Shown: positions 44,891-53,971 of the stretch, one piece after another
Layout: the number at the start of each line of letters is the position of its first letter
Numbering within the stretch: position 1 is the stretch's first letter
From: an archaeon
GTDB taxonomy: Archaea; Thermoproteota; Thermoprotei_A; Marsarchaeales; Marsarchaeaceae
NCBI GenBank assembly: GCA_021817005.1
Contig: JAKAWJ010000009.1
Coordinates: 1-57,694 of the forward strand
Direction of reading: 5' to 3'
DNA length: 57,694 nt
Program-made: the position numbers and the translations under genes
The notes under the pieces: generated by a model
Seen by the model: only the letters and a program-made list of their open reading frames with translations
Database searches by the model: none
Told to the model about the DNA's origin: nothing

Positions 44891-47064
44891 CCCGCAAGCG
44901 TCGAGAGAACAATGTCTATCAGCTTAATCCCGACGAACGGAACCACCAGGCCGCCCAGACCGTAGATAGCAAAGTTTCGCAGGAATATGCTCATGGTGGA
45001 AGAGGGTCGGAACGGAACGCCTCTCAGTGCAAGCGGTACGAGTATCGGGATTATGAGCGCATTAAAGAGAAGCGCAGAAAGCACAGCCGTGTGCAGGCTC
45101 AGTCCGAGTATGTTCAGCGAACGGAGTGCGGGCTCGGAAGCAGCGAAGAGCACTGGAAGGATGGCAAAGTACTTTGCCACATCGTTTGCGAGGCTGAAAG
45201 TGGTGACCGCCCCCCGCGTCGTCAGGAGCTGCTTACCCAGCACGACGATATCAATTATTTTCGCGGGGTCCGAGTCCAAGTCCACGAAGTTAGCCGCTTC
45301 CTTTGCAGCCTGCGTGCCAGAATTCATCGCGAGCCCGATGTCGGAGAGCGCTAGCGCCGGAGCGTCATTAGTTCCGTCGCCAATCATCGCAACAACCTTT
45401 GACTGGCTCTGCTCCGACTGGACTACCCTGAACTTGTCTTCGGGCTTCGCTCTTGCGATATACTCTTCTATTCCGGCCTCATTCGCAATCCTTTCAGCCG
45501 TGAGCGACTGATCGCCCGTGAGCATAACCGGCCGTATGCCCATCTCCCTCAGGGAGACAATCTTCTCAACAATTCCCCGTCTTAGCTCATCCTTCAGCCG
45601 GACAGCCCCGAGCGGAATCCCGTTCTTCAGAATTATCATCGCCGTATCACCCGACCCAGATATCCCATCAACAATTGTGTCGAACTCCGCAGGCAGCTTC
45701 TTTGCCAGCGGCTTTACGGCGTCCGGAGCCCCCTTCAATATTTCGAGTTCCTCGATCTCCCCTGCTGCATCAAACGACTTTCTCCTGTGGCGTTCGCGCT
45801 GGTTTATCCCCAACCCGCCTTTCACCAGAAATCCTTTGGATGGCACCAGCTTAACGCGGCTCAGCCTAGTGGCGGCCGAAAATGCAGAGGACTCGGCAAG
45901 CGCGAGCGCGTTCAGTTCACGCGGAACGAAGCCGCGCTCGTATGCGAGTGTGATGATGCTTCTCCCCTCGGGGGTGTCGTCGTGCCAGGAAGAAAGAAAC
46001 GCGGCCTCGCCTACGTCTCGCTCGGTGTAACCAGTAAAGGGAACGAACTCCACTGCGCGTCTGTTTCCCACGGTTATTGTGCCTGTTTTATCGAGGAGTA
46101 TTACGTCGGTATCGCCCGCGGTCTCGATGGCCCTCCCTGATTTCGCTAGCACCCTAGATTTCTGCAATCTCGCAATCCCGGATATTCCAATCGCCGGAAG
46201 AAGAGCCCCGATTGTCGTAGGCAGCAAACAGACATAGAGCGCAAGCAAGATTCCGATATCCAGGCTCAGGCCCAGTGCCAGACCCAAGCCAAGGAGGGAG
46301 GCGATCACTATGCTGAAGATGGCAGTAAATCCGAGAAGCACGACGGAGAGTGCCTTTTCGTTCGGGGTCTTCGGCCGCTTCGAAGTTTCTACTAGCTGGA
46401 TCATCCGGTCAACGAAGGTTTCTCCGGGATTCGCGGCTACGCGAATGGTCAGGCTGTCGCTTGTCACGCAAGAGCCCCCGATCAAAATGTCTCCCGGAGC
46501 CTTCCTTACTGGTCTGGATTCTCCGGATACGAGTGCTTCGTCCACAGTTGCAATGCCCTCAATCACTTCCCCGTCGATCGGAACCATCTCTCCAGCTTCA
46601 ACCAGAAGAACGTCACCCTTCCTTAGCTCGCTCGACTTGACAAGCGTGCTCAGGCGCTCCCAGCCAACTGTCACGAGCTTGCGGCAGGTTACTTCAGCTT
46701 CCATTTTGCGAAGGCTGCGTGCACTCATCTTCGCCTGACGCTCGGCCATGGCTTCGGTGAGCGACGCAAGCCAGACCGTGAGAAGCAGGAGCGCGGCTAC
46801 GGAAACATAGAACGCTCTTCCATCTGGAGAGGCAAGCCTTCCGAACGCCTGCGGGTAGAGCGCGACGGCAAGAGCGAGAAAGAACGCGATTTCGACCGTG
46901 AGCATCACAGGATTCGATAGCAGGGAAAGAGGATTCAATCCCCGTAGTGAGTCGAGAAGCATCTCAGACTTTCCGAGCTCAGCCGTCAAGTCCCTCTTAG
47001 CTCCTCTCCCGCGCGGGGCTGCGCTTCCCGGACCCTCCGTGGCCCGCTCAGCAGAGCTAGCCAA
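44878..47064 (-). CDS. kdpB: potassium-transporting P-type ATPase B chain
   Basis: 728 residues from TTG 47064, overlapping kdpA by 8 bp. The catalytic subunit: actuator motif VSGESRPV (179-186), CLLPTTIGALLPAIG membrane motif (279-293), phosphorylation site DKTGT with Asp325, KGAPDAV in the nucleotide domain, and hinge GDGTNDAPAL. Residues 1-30 are a polar N-terminal extension rich in Ala, Ser and Arg. It hydrolyses ATP to drive uptake through KdpA at low external potassium. Confidence 0.97.
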   Translation of the reverse strand: MASSAERATEGPGSAAPRGRGAKRDLTAELGKSEMLLDSLRGLNPLSLLSNPVMLTVEIAFFLALAVALYPQAFGRLASPDGRAFYVSVAALLLLTVWLASLTEAMAERQAKMSARSLRKMEAEVTCRKLVTVGWERLSTLVKSSELRKGDVLLVEAGEMVPIDGEVIEGIATVDEALVSGESRPVRKAPGDILIGGSCVTSDSLTIRVAANPGETFVDRMIQLVETSKRPKTPNEKALSVVLLGFTAIFSIVIASLLGLGLALGLSLDIGILLALYVCLLPTTIGALLPAIGISGIARLQKSRVLAKSGRAIETAGDTDVILLDKTGTITVGNRRAVEFVPFTGYTERDVGEAAFLSSWHDDTPEGRSIITLAYERGFVPRELNALALAESSAFSAATRLSRVKLVPSKGFLVKGGLGINQRERHRRKSFDAAGEIEELEILKGAPDAVKPLAKKLPAEFDTIVDGISGSGDTAMIILKNGIPLGAVRLKDELRRGIVEKIVSLREMGIRPVMLTGDQSLTAERIANEAGIEEYIARAKPEDKFRVVQSEQSQSKVVAMIGDGTNDAPALALSDIGLAMNSGTQAAKEAANFVDLDSDPAKIIDIVVLGKQLLTTRGAVTTFSLANDVAKYFAILPVLFAASEPALRSLNILGLSLHTAVLSALLFNALIIPILVPLALRGVPFRPSSTMSIFLRNFAIYGLGGLVVPFVGIKLIDIVLSTLAGWVA

Positions 47065-48715
47065 AGCCGTTCACCATGCCCCGTAGGTAGGAAAGTATCG
47101 GCCCGAGCGCAAGAAAGGGAAGAAAAGTGAGAACAACTAGCACGAGAACGCTGAGCACGAGAACTCCGGAAAAAGCAAAACTCGCGGTGTCTAGGCCAGT
47201 CGTAAAGAATCGTTTCCTTCCTATCATTGAGCCAGAAAGAGCCATGAGCAGCCCAAGCGGAGCGTACCGGCCGATCAGCATCACGAAAGCGGTGCTCAGG
47301 TTAAAAAACTGAGTGTTCGCAGCTGCCCCGAGAAAGTCCGAGCCATTATTGGACGCCGCGCTAGCAAATTCATACATTATCGCAGTGAGCCCGAGAGGAC
47401 CGCTACCTGCGTTCACGGCTGCCGCGGCCCCGGAAACGTAGGCGAGAATTGTCGGAACGAGAATGATCAGGGGATGTATCAAAAAGGCGAGCATGAGTAG
47501 CTTCAGGTCACGCGCACCTATTTTGAGCCCGAGATACTCCGGCGTGCGCCCGGACATGAGACCCACCACAAAAACCGTAATGAGAACATACATGAGCATG
47601 TAGGCAAGCCCCGAACCCACTCCCCCCGGTGCCGCCTGGACGAACATGCCCATGAAAGCCGACAGGATTGCAAGAGGGTTCATTGCGTAGAGAGAGGCGT
47701 TTACCGATCCCGTCATGGTAGAAGTCGTGGTCACGGTCCAGAAAGTTGAAAGAAAACCTCCGAACCGAACTTCAATGCCCGGCGCCTGGGCTGAAGGGAG
47801 AGGCGCGAGAAACGCGACAAGCAGGTTTAGCGCATAAAGCGAATACGCCGATATCAGGAGCGGCCTGGCCTCCCTTTTCTTACCCAGTAATCTTCCGAAT
47901 GCAAAGATGAGGCAGGTAGGAAGCAGCATCATCAGGTAAAGCTCGAGCACATCCGTGGCGGGATTGGGATTCTGCAAAGGGTATGCGGAGTTGGCCCCGT
48001 AATAGCCTCCTCCGTTTGTACCAATCTGCATTATCGATACGAGGGAGGCCACAGGTCCCACAGGGATGGTTTGGCGAATGCCTTCGATGCCGATGACTGA
48101 TGCGTAGCCGGATATCGTCTGGGGCACGCCAAGCCAAACGAGAGCAACCGAGCTAAGAAGCGAAAAAGGCAGGAGTATGCGCGTGATGGTTCTCACAAAG
48201 TCCGAGTAAAAGTTACCGAGGCCCTTAGATCCGGTGATGAACCCTCTCACCATGGCTACGCCAAAACAGATTCCGGTTGCGGCCGAAGAGAACTGCAGGA
48301 ACTGTATCGCGCCCATCTGGCTCAGGTACGAGAGGCTGGATTCTCCGTTGTAGTGTTGCAGGTTCGTATTGGTTCCGAATGATACCACTGTCTGGAAGGC
48401 AAGCCCGAGACTCAGGCCGTGGAAGCCCTGCGGGTCAAGTGGAAAGAAATTCTGGAACATGAGAATAACGAACGCGAGCGCCATTGCGAAGGCGTTCGCT
48501 ATTACTGCCGAGAGAAAATACTCCTTCCAGCCCATCACCCGAAGAGCGTCCACTCCGAGCGCACGAAATATCAGCTTTTCAAGAGGAGCGAAAACGCGCT
48601 CGAGCCTGCTGCGCGAGTTCGTGTAGACCCCGGCAACGTATGGCGCTAACAGCCTCGCCGATATGAGCACCGAGCCAAGAATCAGGAAGAGCTCGAATGC
48701 TTCCGACAAATCCAA
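47057..48715 (-). CDS. kdpA: potassium-transporting ATPase A chain (K+ channel-like subunit)
   Basis: 552 residues with ten membrane helices. Four selectivity-filter loops are seen: SFGTNTNLQHY, IGTNGGGYYGANSAYPLQNP, TTTSTMTGSVNA and SNNGSDFLG. These line the K+ pathway as in SKT-superfamily channels. It begins 58 bp downstream of the RAM-domain gene and overlaps kdpB, so all four genes appear to form one transcript. No kdpF is visible. No kdpD or kdpE sensor genes lie in the window. Confidence 0.97.
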   Translation of the reverse strand: MDLSEAFELFLILGSVLISARLLAPYVAGVYTNSRSRLERVFAPLEKLIFRALGVDALRVMGWKEYFLSAVIANAFAMALAFVILMFQNFFPLDPQGFHGLSLGLAFQTVVSFGTNTNLQHYNGESSLSYLSQMGAIQFLQFSSAATGICFGVAMVRGFITGSKGLGNFYSDFVRTITRILLPFSLLSSVALVWLGVPQTISGYASVIGIEGIRQTIPVGPVASLVSIMQIGTNGGGYYGANSAYPLQNPNPATDVLELYLMMLLPTCLIFAFGRLLGKKREARPLLISAYSLYALNLLVAFLAPLPSAQAPGIEVRFGGFLSTFWTVTTTSTMTGSVNASLYAMNPLAILSAFMGMFVQAAPGGVGSGLAYMLMYVLITVFVVGLMSGRTPEYLGLKIGARDLKLLMLAFLIHPLIILVPTILAYVSGAAAAVNAGSGPLGLTAIMYEFASAASNNGSDFLGAAANTQFFNLSTAFVMLIGRYAPLGLLMALSGSMIGRKRFFTTGLDTASFAFSGVLVLSVLVLVVLTFLPFLALGPILSYLRGMVNGFG

Positions 48716-48773
48716 CTGCGCTTGCCACTCTCGGTGTGACTACATGCATACTTCCGCTTGGTCGCGCCCGAGG

Positions 48774-49070
48774 CTACTCTGCGCCCGTGGATTTGGGCCG
48801 TGCCGAGCCAGCGTTTGTCCTCGCGCCCTTGTGAGCCTTGAGTACGACCGAGCTAACCGTGCTCTTCACCCCTTTGATCTTCATAATCCTGTTCTTTAAA
48901 ACATCCCTGAACTCCTCGATATCGTTTGCGGATACGAGCGTCACGAGATCAAATTCACCGGTTACTTCGTAAAGCTCTTCGAGATTCTCAAGCTTGGATA
49001 AGGCAGCTACTACATTATCCATTTCAGGCGATTCCACAAAAATGTCAACAAAGGCTAGAAGTCTGGCCAA
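48774..49070 (-). CDS. stand-alone Lrp/AsnC ligand-binding (RAM) domain protein
   Basis: 98 residues from TTG 49070. The pattern AFVDIFVESPEMDNVVAALSK, ELYEVTGEFDLVTLVSAND and IKGVKSTVSSVVL is the alpha/beta RAM domain of Lrp/AsnC regulators, without the DNA-binding HTH. Such single-domain proteins bind amino acids or partner with full regulators. Residues 80-98 are a basic, Ala-rich tail. It is the first gene of the kdp operon, which suggests a regulatory or sensor role for K+ uptake; that link is inference from position only. Confidence 0.8.
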   Translation of the reverse strand: MARLLAFVDIFVESPEMDNVVAALSKLENLEELYEVTGEFDLVTLVSANDIEEFRDVLKNRIMKIKGVKSTVSSVVLKAHKGARTNAGSARPKSTGAE

Positions 49071-49108
49071 CTCATCTCATCGGTTTTCCTAACCGTGGCC
49101 AAAGTCCT

Positions 49109-49116
49109 CTTATAAG
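49109..49116 (-). promoter_or_regulatory. TATA-like box of the RAM-kdpABC operon
   Basis: CTTATAAG on the - strand; expected start near 49087, leaving a leader of about 17 bases before TTG 49070. The inverted repeat CGGTT-TTCCT-AACCG (49081-49095) overlaps that start point and could be an operator. Confidence 0.5.
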
Positions 49117-49575
49117 TCTTCGTGGCTCCTTTCAGATTTAGTGGCTGGAGGGTCGGAAGCGACGGGGCTCATGAACCATTGCCCCCAAACCCAGGAAAAC
49201 AGCCTGGATAGGCTAGGAGTCCAGCTCAGTAGCCGGGGGAGAGCAGTTTTCCAGTTTCGGCGTGTTTCACCCGCTACGCAGCAAGTTCGCGCCCGCAGGG
49301 TGTCTCAACCGGCCGCGGCGCGTCAAATGCGACGGGAACGCTCGGCTTAGCACTCGCGGCGGCTGGCGGTGTCGATTTTTCTTGCTCGGAGCAAGGCGCA
49401 GGGTCGACGTGTCGCCCTGCCGGAGCAAAACGTTTGTGCCTTCCGTGCGCGAGCGGCAAACTACCCCTCCTCGATTAGATTGGCCAGGCTTGAATTGGGG
49501 ACGCGCTCTCCTTTGCCCCTCTATTGCGCCGCGTCTCACGCTATCGACCAAGCCATGGCCTGCACACTTACCAAG
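49117..49575. other. GC-rich gene-free stretch
   Basis: No supported gene. Frames open on both strands because stop codons are rare in GC-rich DNA; translations are Arg/Pro-rich and show no motif. It precedes the MoxR promoter. Confidence 0.4.
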
Positions 49576-49585
49576 CCTTATACAG
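49576..49585 (+). promoter_or_regulatory. TATA-like box of the MoxR-DUF58 cluster
   Basis: CCTTATACAG, centred 28 bp before ATG 49608, the leaderless spacing. It fixes the MoxR start four codons inside the longest frame. Confidence 0.6.
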
Positions 49586-49607
49586 AAGTTAATGGGTGCT
49601 GAATCCG

Positions 49608-50564
49608 ATGGGCTCCGTTCAGGATGTACTAGACGAAATTTCGCGCTTCTACGTTGGGGCGCCGGAATCAGAGCGCATCCTTCTTGCTGCGCTGCTCTCG
49701 GGCGGACACGTTCTCATAGAAGGTCCGCCGGGTACAGGAAAGACCACGCTCGCAAAGGCTTTCTCGAGGCTACTCGGCGTGGAGTTCAGAAGAGCGCAGA
49801 TGACGGCGGACACGCTCCCCGCGGACATAATCGGGGTGAATTTCTTTAACCAGAAGCTTAGTGCGTTCGAGCTAAGGAAAGGGCCGGTGTTCACGAACGT
49901 GCTTCTTGTCGACGAACTGAACAGAGCTCCTCCGAGGACTCAGTCCGCGCTCCTAGAGGCAATGCAGGAGCGCCAGGTGACAATAGAGGGAGAAACAATG
50001 GCGCTGAGCGAACCGTTCATGGTGATAGCCACGCAGGTGCCGTATGGCTCTCCGGGAACTTACCAGCTAACTGACGTACAGAGAGACAGGTTCGCGTTCT
50101 CGCTCGAACTGGGATACCCCAGTGTTGAAGCCGAGATGGAAGTGCTCGAAAGAATTGACGAGATTGAATCCGCTGATATCCAGCCAGGGCCAAGTCGTGA
50201 GGAGCTACTCGGCACTATACGCGACACGAGGAAGGTGTTCGTCTCAGCGGCTGTGCGGAAATACGCGGTAGAGCTCGTGAACCACTTTCGCAAGCTGCCC
50301 GGGCTTGTCGTAAGGCCCGGGGTAAGGGCATCAGTCGCGCTTGTCAAGGGCGGCCGAGGGCTGGCAAAGCTGGATGGCCGCGACTATGTGACACCGGATG
50401 ATATCAAGGAGCTCACTGCGTTTGTGATGAGGCACAGAATCGAAACGGCTCCTGGCGCCGGATCCCGAGCTCATCTGGAAGCTGACGGGACGGGTCGGGA
50501 AGAGATGATCTCGGAAGCACTGAAGACAGTGGCAGTGCCAAAGGAGAGAATTGGGGCGGCCTAG
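49608..50564 (+). CDS. MoxR-type AAA+ ATPase
   Basis: 318 residues from ATG 49608. Walker A GPPGTGKTT (39-47), Walker B LLVDELNRAPP (99-109), sensor 1 in MVIATQ and sensor 2 region GVRASVALVKGG. MoxR ATPases act as chaperones that mature metal centres or large complexes, and are almost always beside a DUF58 protein, as here. The C-terminal lid domain (about 200-300) is complete. Confidence 0.93.
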   Translation: MGSVQDVLDEISRFYVGAPESERILLAALLSGGHVLIEGPPGTGKTTLAKAFSRLLGVEFRRAQMTADTLPADIIGVNFFNQKLSAFELRKGPVFTNVLLVDELNRAPPRTQSALLEAMQERQVTIEGETMALSEPFMVIATQVPYGSPGTYQLTDVQRDRFAFSLELGYPSVEAEMEVLERIDEIESADIQPGPSREELLGTIRDTRKVFVSAAVRKYAVELVNHFRKLPGLVVRPGVRASVALVKGGRGLAKLDGRDYVTPDDIKELTAFVMRHRIETAPGAGSRAHLEADGTGREEMISEALKTVAVPKERIGAA

Positions 50565-50676
50565 ATATCCTTGAGAGGTTCGCTTTTGCGCGTGCACCCT
50601 GAATCAATGCGTTCCGCCTTGAGAGCCCAACTGGAACATGGTCCTGTGCTAAAAGAATGGAACAGCTCCGGGTAGG

Positions 50677-52161
50677 TTGTGTGCGGGCTTGAGCAAACAG
50701 TTTGCACAGACTCGGAAGCTTCCAAGTCTGAGCAGACGCGGCAGGCTCTTTCTCGGGGCGAGCGTCTCTCTCCTTGCAGCTGGTGCGGTCACTTCTGACC
50801 TGGCGCTCACCTCCCTTTCGGTGGCTCTTCTTCTCGCTCTGGGACTGGACTACATGGTGATTTTCGCAATAGTGAGAAACCCGGCTAGCAGGCTATCCTT
50901 GGAAATGGCTGGCGGGCAATCGAATTCCATTGCTGAGGTCGAGAACCTTGTAGCAGGGGATAAACGAGTCCATGATTTTTCTCTGACGAAAAGAGTCAGG
51001 ATCGCTGGAATTATCCGTGGGGATATACCGGAACTCAGCGTCTCACCTCAAGAAATAGGCAGGGACGAAACGCAGAAAAATATTAGCGTCAGTTTTCGAG
51101 CCGAACACACTGGAAGGTTTGAGTCCCGGGCAGTGATGCTCGACCTAGGGAGCGTGCTCGGATTCTTCTGGGGAGGGTGTTCTTTCGAGATCGCAAAGCG
51201 ATACGCCGTCCGGCCCCGAATCACTGACGTCGCAGCGCTGACACTTTCGCTTCTTGCGAGAAGGAGCGTAGCGGGCGAAGCCATACTGGACAGCCGGGGC
51301 TCTGGGGGTGACTATTACGAAGTAAGGGAATACTCACCGGGGGACGAGACCAGCCGCGTGAACTGGAAGGCCACAGCAAAGCGCTCGAAACTCATGGTGA
51401 ACGAATACAGAGCGGCCGCTGCTCCCCTCTACCTGCTCGTCCTTGATGCGGTGTCGAGCCTCACGCCCGACCGGGACAGGCTTGCCACAACCTTCCTCGG
51501 TGTAGCGAACTCGCTTTACCTTGCCGAACTTCCGTTTCGGGTTTGCTCGGCTGATGAAAGAAGGGTGCTCTATGAGTCGGATGCCGGCCCCCTCAGGCGT
51601 TCGCTTGAAACCGCGCTCGTCGCGTCAACCGACTTTGCAGATGTACGTCTGGAAGTGCCTGAGCGTTTGCTGGACATAACCAGCTCCTTACGGAGAGAGT
51701 TCCTGGACAGGCGCCTGAAAACCCAAGGGGCCGAGAGCAAAGGCCTCGACAAGCTAAGGGCTCTGTGCTCTACCCCTGGCGGTTCCCCCCGCGCCGTAGA
51801 AGGTCTCTACGAGTGGATAGAGCGGGTGGCGACGACGCGAGGGAGCCCGGGCTCTGGCGCGGATTTCTCTCTCTTTTACTTCACAAACCTCGCGGGCGAA
51901 GAAGCGCAGTCCCGCGCTATCGCTCTTGCAGGTTACCTCTCAAGCCTTTTCGGTTCTAGAACAGAGCTCAGGCTTGTCTGCACAGCGAAGCCCTGGGTCA
52001 CCGAGTCCACGGAGTCGGGCGCGGTTAGCAGCCTGTATGGCCTAGAAAGGAAGCTTGCGGCATTGAGGGATGCAGGAATAAGCGTTCTCGAGGGCGAGCC
52101 GGAAGAGTGCATCCGTGCGCTCGCGCTCGAAGCTCCCGGTGCGCAGGAATTGAGCGTCTGA
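50677..52161 (+). CDS. DUF58 protein (MoxR partner)
   Basis: 494 residues. Two membrane helices at the N-terminus (about 23-67), then a beta-rich region. The DUF58 signature is YYEVREYSPGDETSRVNWK (213-231) followed by KRSKLMVNEY. The region after it resembles a von Willebrand A-like fold (LLVLDAVSSLTPDRDR). The start is TTG 50677 or 50689; CTAAAAG near 50648 could be the TATA box. With the MoxR ATPase it probably forms a membrane-linked chaperone or cell-envelope system. Confidence 0.88.
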   Translation: MCAGLSKQFAQTRKLPSLSRRGRLFLGASVSLLAAGAVTSDLALTSLSVALLLALGLDYMVIFAIVRNPASRLSLEMAGGQSNSIAEVENLVAGDKRVHDFSLTKRVRIAGIIRGDIPELSVSPQEIGRDETQKNISVSFRAEHTGRFESRAVMLDLGSVLGFFWGGCSFEIAKRYAVRPRITDVAALTLSLLARRSVAGEAILDSRGSGGDYYEVREYSPGDETSRVNWKATAKRSKLMVNEYRAAAAPLYLLVLDAVSSLTPDRDRLATTFLGVANSLYLAELPFRVCSADERRVLYESDAGPLRRSLETALVASTDFADVRLEVPERLLDITSSLRREFLDRRLKTQGAESKGLDKLRALCSTPGGSPRAVEGLYEWIERVATTRGSPGSGADFSLFYFTNLAGEEAQSRAIALAGYLSSLFGSRTELRLVCTAKPWVTESTESGAVSSLYGLERKLAALRDAGISVLEGEPEECIRALALEAPGAQELSV

Positions 52162-52230
52162 GCAGGAAAGGGAGTCCGCTCGGGCTCGCTATCGGGCCCC
52201 CCCCGGAAGGATAGCGGGGAGGGAGGGGAA

Positions 52231-52239
52231 GTTTATTAT
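52231..52239 (+). promoter_or_regulatory. TATA-like box of the DUF1616 gene
   Basis: GTTTATTAT, centred 29 bp before TTG 52264; supports TTG as a leaderless start. Confidence 0.5.
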
Positions 52240-52263
52240 GATGCTGTAAGGGAGTCACCCTGC

Positions 52264-52956
52264 TTGGCTCGGAAGACAAAGTCTCTCAGCGGCACTGAAG
52301 GCGCAATGCTTGCGATCGCTTCTCAAGGGGACTCTACTCTTGAGGAAGCGGTTGCGCGGGTCGTCTCGGAAACGGGTTCCACCCGAATTGAGGTGATGCG
52401 CACGATTTCAAAGCTCAGGTCAGAGGGCAAAATCGAGCTCAAAGAAGCGGCAACCTACGAAGGGTTTGGTTCGTTCGCCCTTTCCCCATACAGTCTTTGG
52501 TTCTGGGGGGTGATGTGCACCACCGCGGCTTCCTTCTTGATTCTGCTCGTGACGTCAGGCGCCCTTGTATACGCAAGGTATGTGCTCGGCTCGCTTTTTG
52601 TTCTCTTCCTGCCCGGCTTCTCGCTCGTAGAGCTCCTTTACCCGAGAGCGCACAGCCTTTTCATCTGGAAGAGCGAGCTCGATGCACTTGAGCGGCTCGC
52701 GCTTTCAGTTGGCCTGAGTCTCGCGCTTGTGCCTCTCACCGGACTTGCGCTCAACTACACCCCCTGGGGAATAAGGCTCGTGCCAATCGCCCTTTCGCTC
52801 GGCGGGCTCACGATAATTTTTTCTCTTTCCGCTCTCTGGCGAAGACACAAATATTACAGGCTTGCCCGGATGGAGTTCCGGGAAGACTCAAACTCCGACC
52901 GGAGTTCACCACGTAGTTCGGGCTCGGGATCCAGGACTCCTCGTCCCAAGCGGTGA
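52264..52956 (+). CDS. winged-helix plus DUF1616 N-terminal membrane domain
   Basis: 230 residues from TTG 52264. Residues 9-62 are a small winged-helix-like region (STRIEVMRTISKLRSEGKIEL). Then come four membrane helices of DUF1616 with VLFLPGFSLVELLYPR, ELDALERLALSVGLSLALVPL and LNYTPWGIRL, which are the family hallmarks. In usual DUF1616 proteins an extracellular beta domain follows the last helix; here the chain ends in a Ser/Arg-rich cytoplasmic-type tail, and the missing domain seems to be the product of 53972-54460 on the other strand. Confidence 0.8.
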   Translation: MARKTKSLSGTEGAMLAIASQGDSTLEEAVARVVSETGSTRIEVMRTISKLRSEGKIELKEAATYEGFGSFALSPYSLWFWGVMCTTAASFLILLVTSGALVYARYVLGSLFVLFLPGFSLVELLYPRAHSLFIWKSELDALERLALSVGLSLALVPLTGLALNYTPWGIRLVPIALSLGGLTIIFSLSALWRRHKYYRLARMEFREDSNSDRSSPRSSGSGSRTPRPKR

Positions 52957-52961
52957 GAGAG

Positions 52962-53714
52962 ATGGCAGAACGCAATACTGTTGTTGGAATTGACCTGCTC
53001 GTTGCTGGAGCGCTTATTGCGTCCATGGGTTACCTGCTCGTGCGCAGCACGGCCATAAATGCGTTCGGCTTTTCTCTTGCGACCGTGGGCGCAGTGGTCT
53101 TGCTCGTCGTTCCTGAAGACATAGCGAGACCGGCTCTCTCCAGGCTGCTCGCAGACAGCACTGCGAACCTGGAAGCTCTTCTCGAGGAAACCGGGCTGAG
53201 AGCCAGGGCTTACTATATACCTTCTCCCGAAGGGCTGAAGAGCTTCGTCTCCGGCGGGGACGAAGGAAGTAACGGCGGAGCCGAAATCACAGCAGATGAG
53301 CTCAGGACACTCGCCCGTCCCCCGCTCAGCCTCATAATAGAATCCCGGGGCAGGAAGGGGCTATTGCTTACGCCGCCTGGAGCCACGCTTGTCCGGGAAG
53401 CGGCGCTGGGTGCAGGAGATGACCCAGAGGAGGCGGTTCGTACGGTAGTAGTGGAGACTTCCGGGCTGGCGAAGGGTGCGAGGCTCGTTCAGGAGGGAAC
53501 TTCGATAAAACTGGAACTGAATTCACCTGTAAGCGAATCAAGAACACCTTACTATAACAGATGTCTTGGCACGCTTGCGACGAGCGTTGCCGCGTGCGCT
53601 ATTGCAAGAGTCCTGGGCTCGCCCATTCGACTGATGGAGGAGCAGCTTGACGGCGCTACACGTTTTGCGGTTTTCCGCTTGTTTTCTGAGGAGGCTTCGA
53701 AGGAGGAGCGCTAG
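52962..53714 (+). CDS. membrane-anchored protein of archaeal MoxR-DUF58 loci, unknown function
   Basis: 250 residues from ATG 52962, six bases after the preceding stop; the purine-rich GTGAGAGAG just before it could bind ribosomes. Two membrane helices at about 8-50, then a soluble alpha/beta region with LARPPLSLIIESRGRKGLLLTPPGATLVRE (about 117-147) and a C-terminal part with LATSVAACAIARVLGSPIRL. I have seen this layout beside DUF58 in archaea but cannot name a function. Confidence 0.6.
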   Translation: MAERNTVVGIDLLVAGALIASMGYLLVRSTAINAFGFSLATVGAVVLLVVPEDIARPALSRLLADSTANLEALLEETGLRARAYYIPSPEGLKSFVSGGDEGSNGGAEITADELRTLARPPLSLIIESRGRKGLLLTPPGATLVREAALGAGDDPEEAVRTVVVETSGLAKGARLVQEGTSIKLELNSPVSESRTPYYNRCLGTLATSVAACAIARVLGSPIRLMEEQLDGATRFAVFRLFSEEASKEER

Positions 53715-53722
53715 AGAGCAGC

Positions 53723-53971
53723 ATGGACACCAAACTCAGGTTCATACTCGTCTACTCGGTGATTGTGTTCTCGGCCTACACAGCCTACGTGTTTTTGAAT
53801 CAGACCGACCTCGGAGTGTACGTGAGCTCGGTTGCGGTGATCTACTTCGCACTGCGCCTGACACTGAACCCGCAGTACAGGACGCGGGTAGACTTTCTCG
53901 GCCTGATACTGCTTGCACTTTTTGCGTATTTTGTGGCAGAGCGAGTGCTCCAGATTCTTGAACCCACGTAA
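53723..53971 (+). CDS. small two- to three-helix membrane protein
   Basis: 82 residues from ATG 53723. Hydrophobic helices at about 6-25, 31-44 and 58-78, little else. It lies 8 bp after the previous gene and ends exactly one base before the opposite-strand gene ends, so it closes the + strand operon. Probably a subunit of the same membrane system. Confidence 0.6.
   Translation: MDTKLRFILVYSVIVFSAYTAYVFLNQTDLGVYVSSVAVIYFALRLTLNPQYRTRVDFLGLILLALFAYFVAERVLQILEPT

Noticed and set aside
49262..49849. 195-codon + strand frame and opposite Arg/Pro-rich frames
   Set aside because: Open only because stops are rare in GC-rich DNA; overlaps the MoxR gene in another frame.
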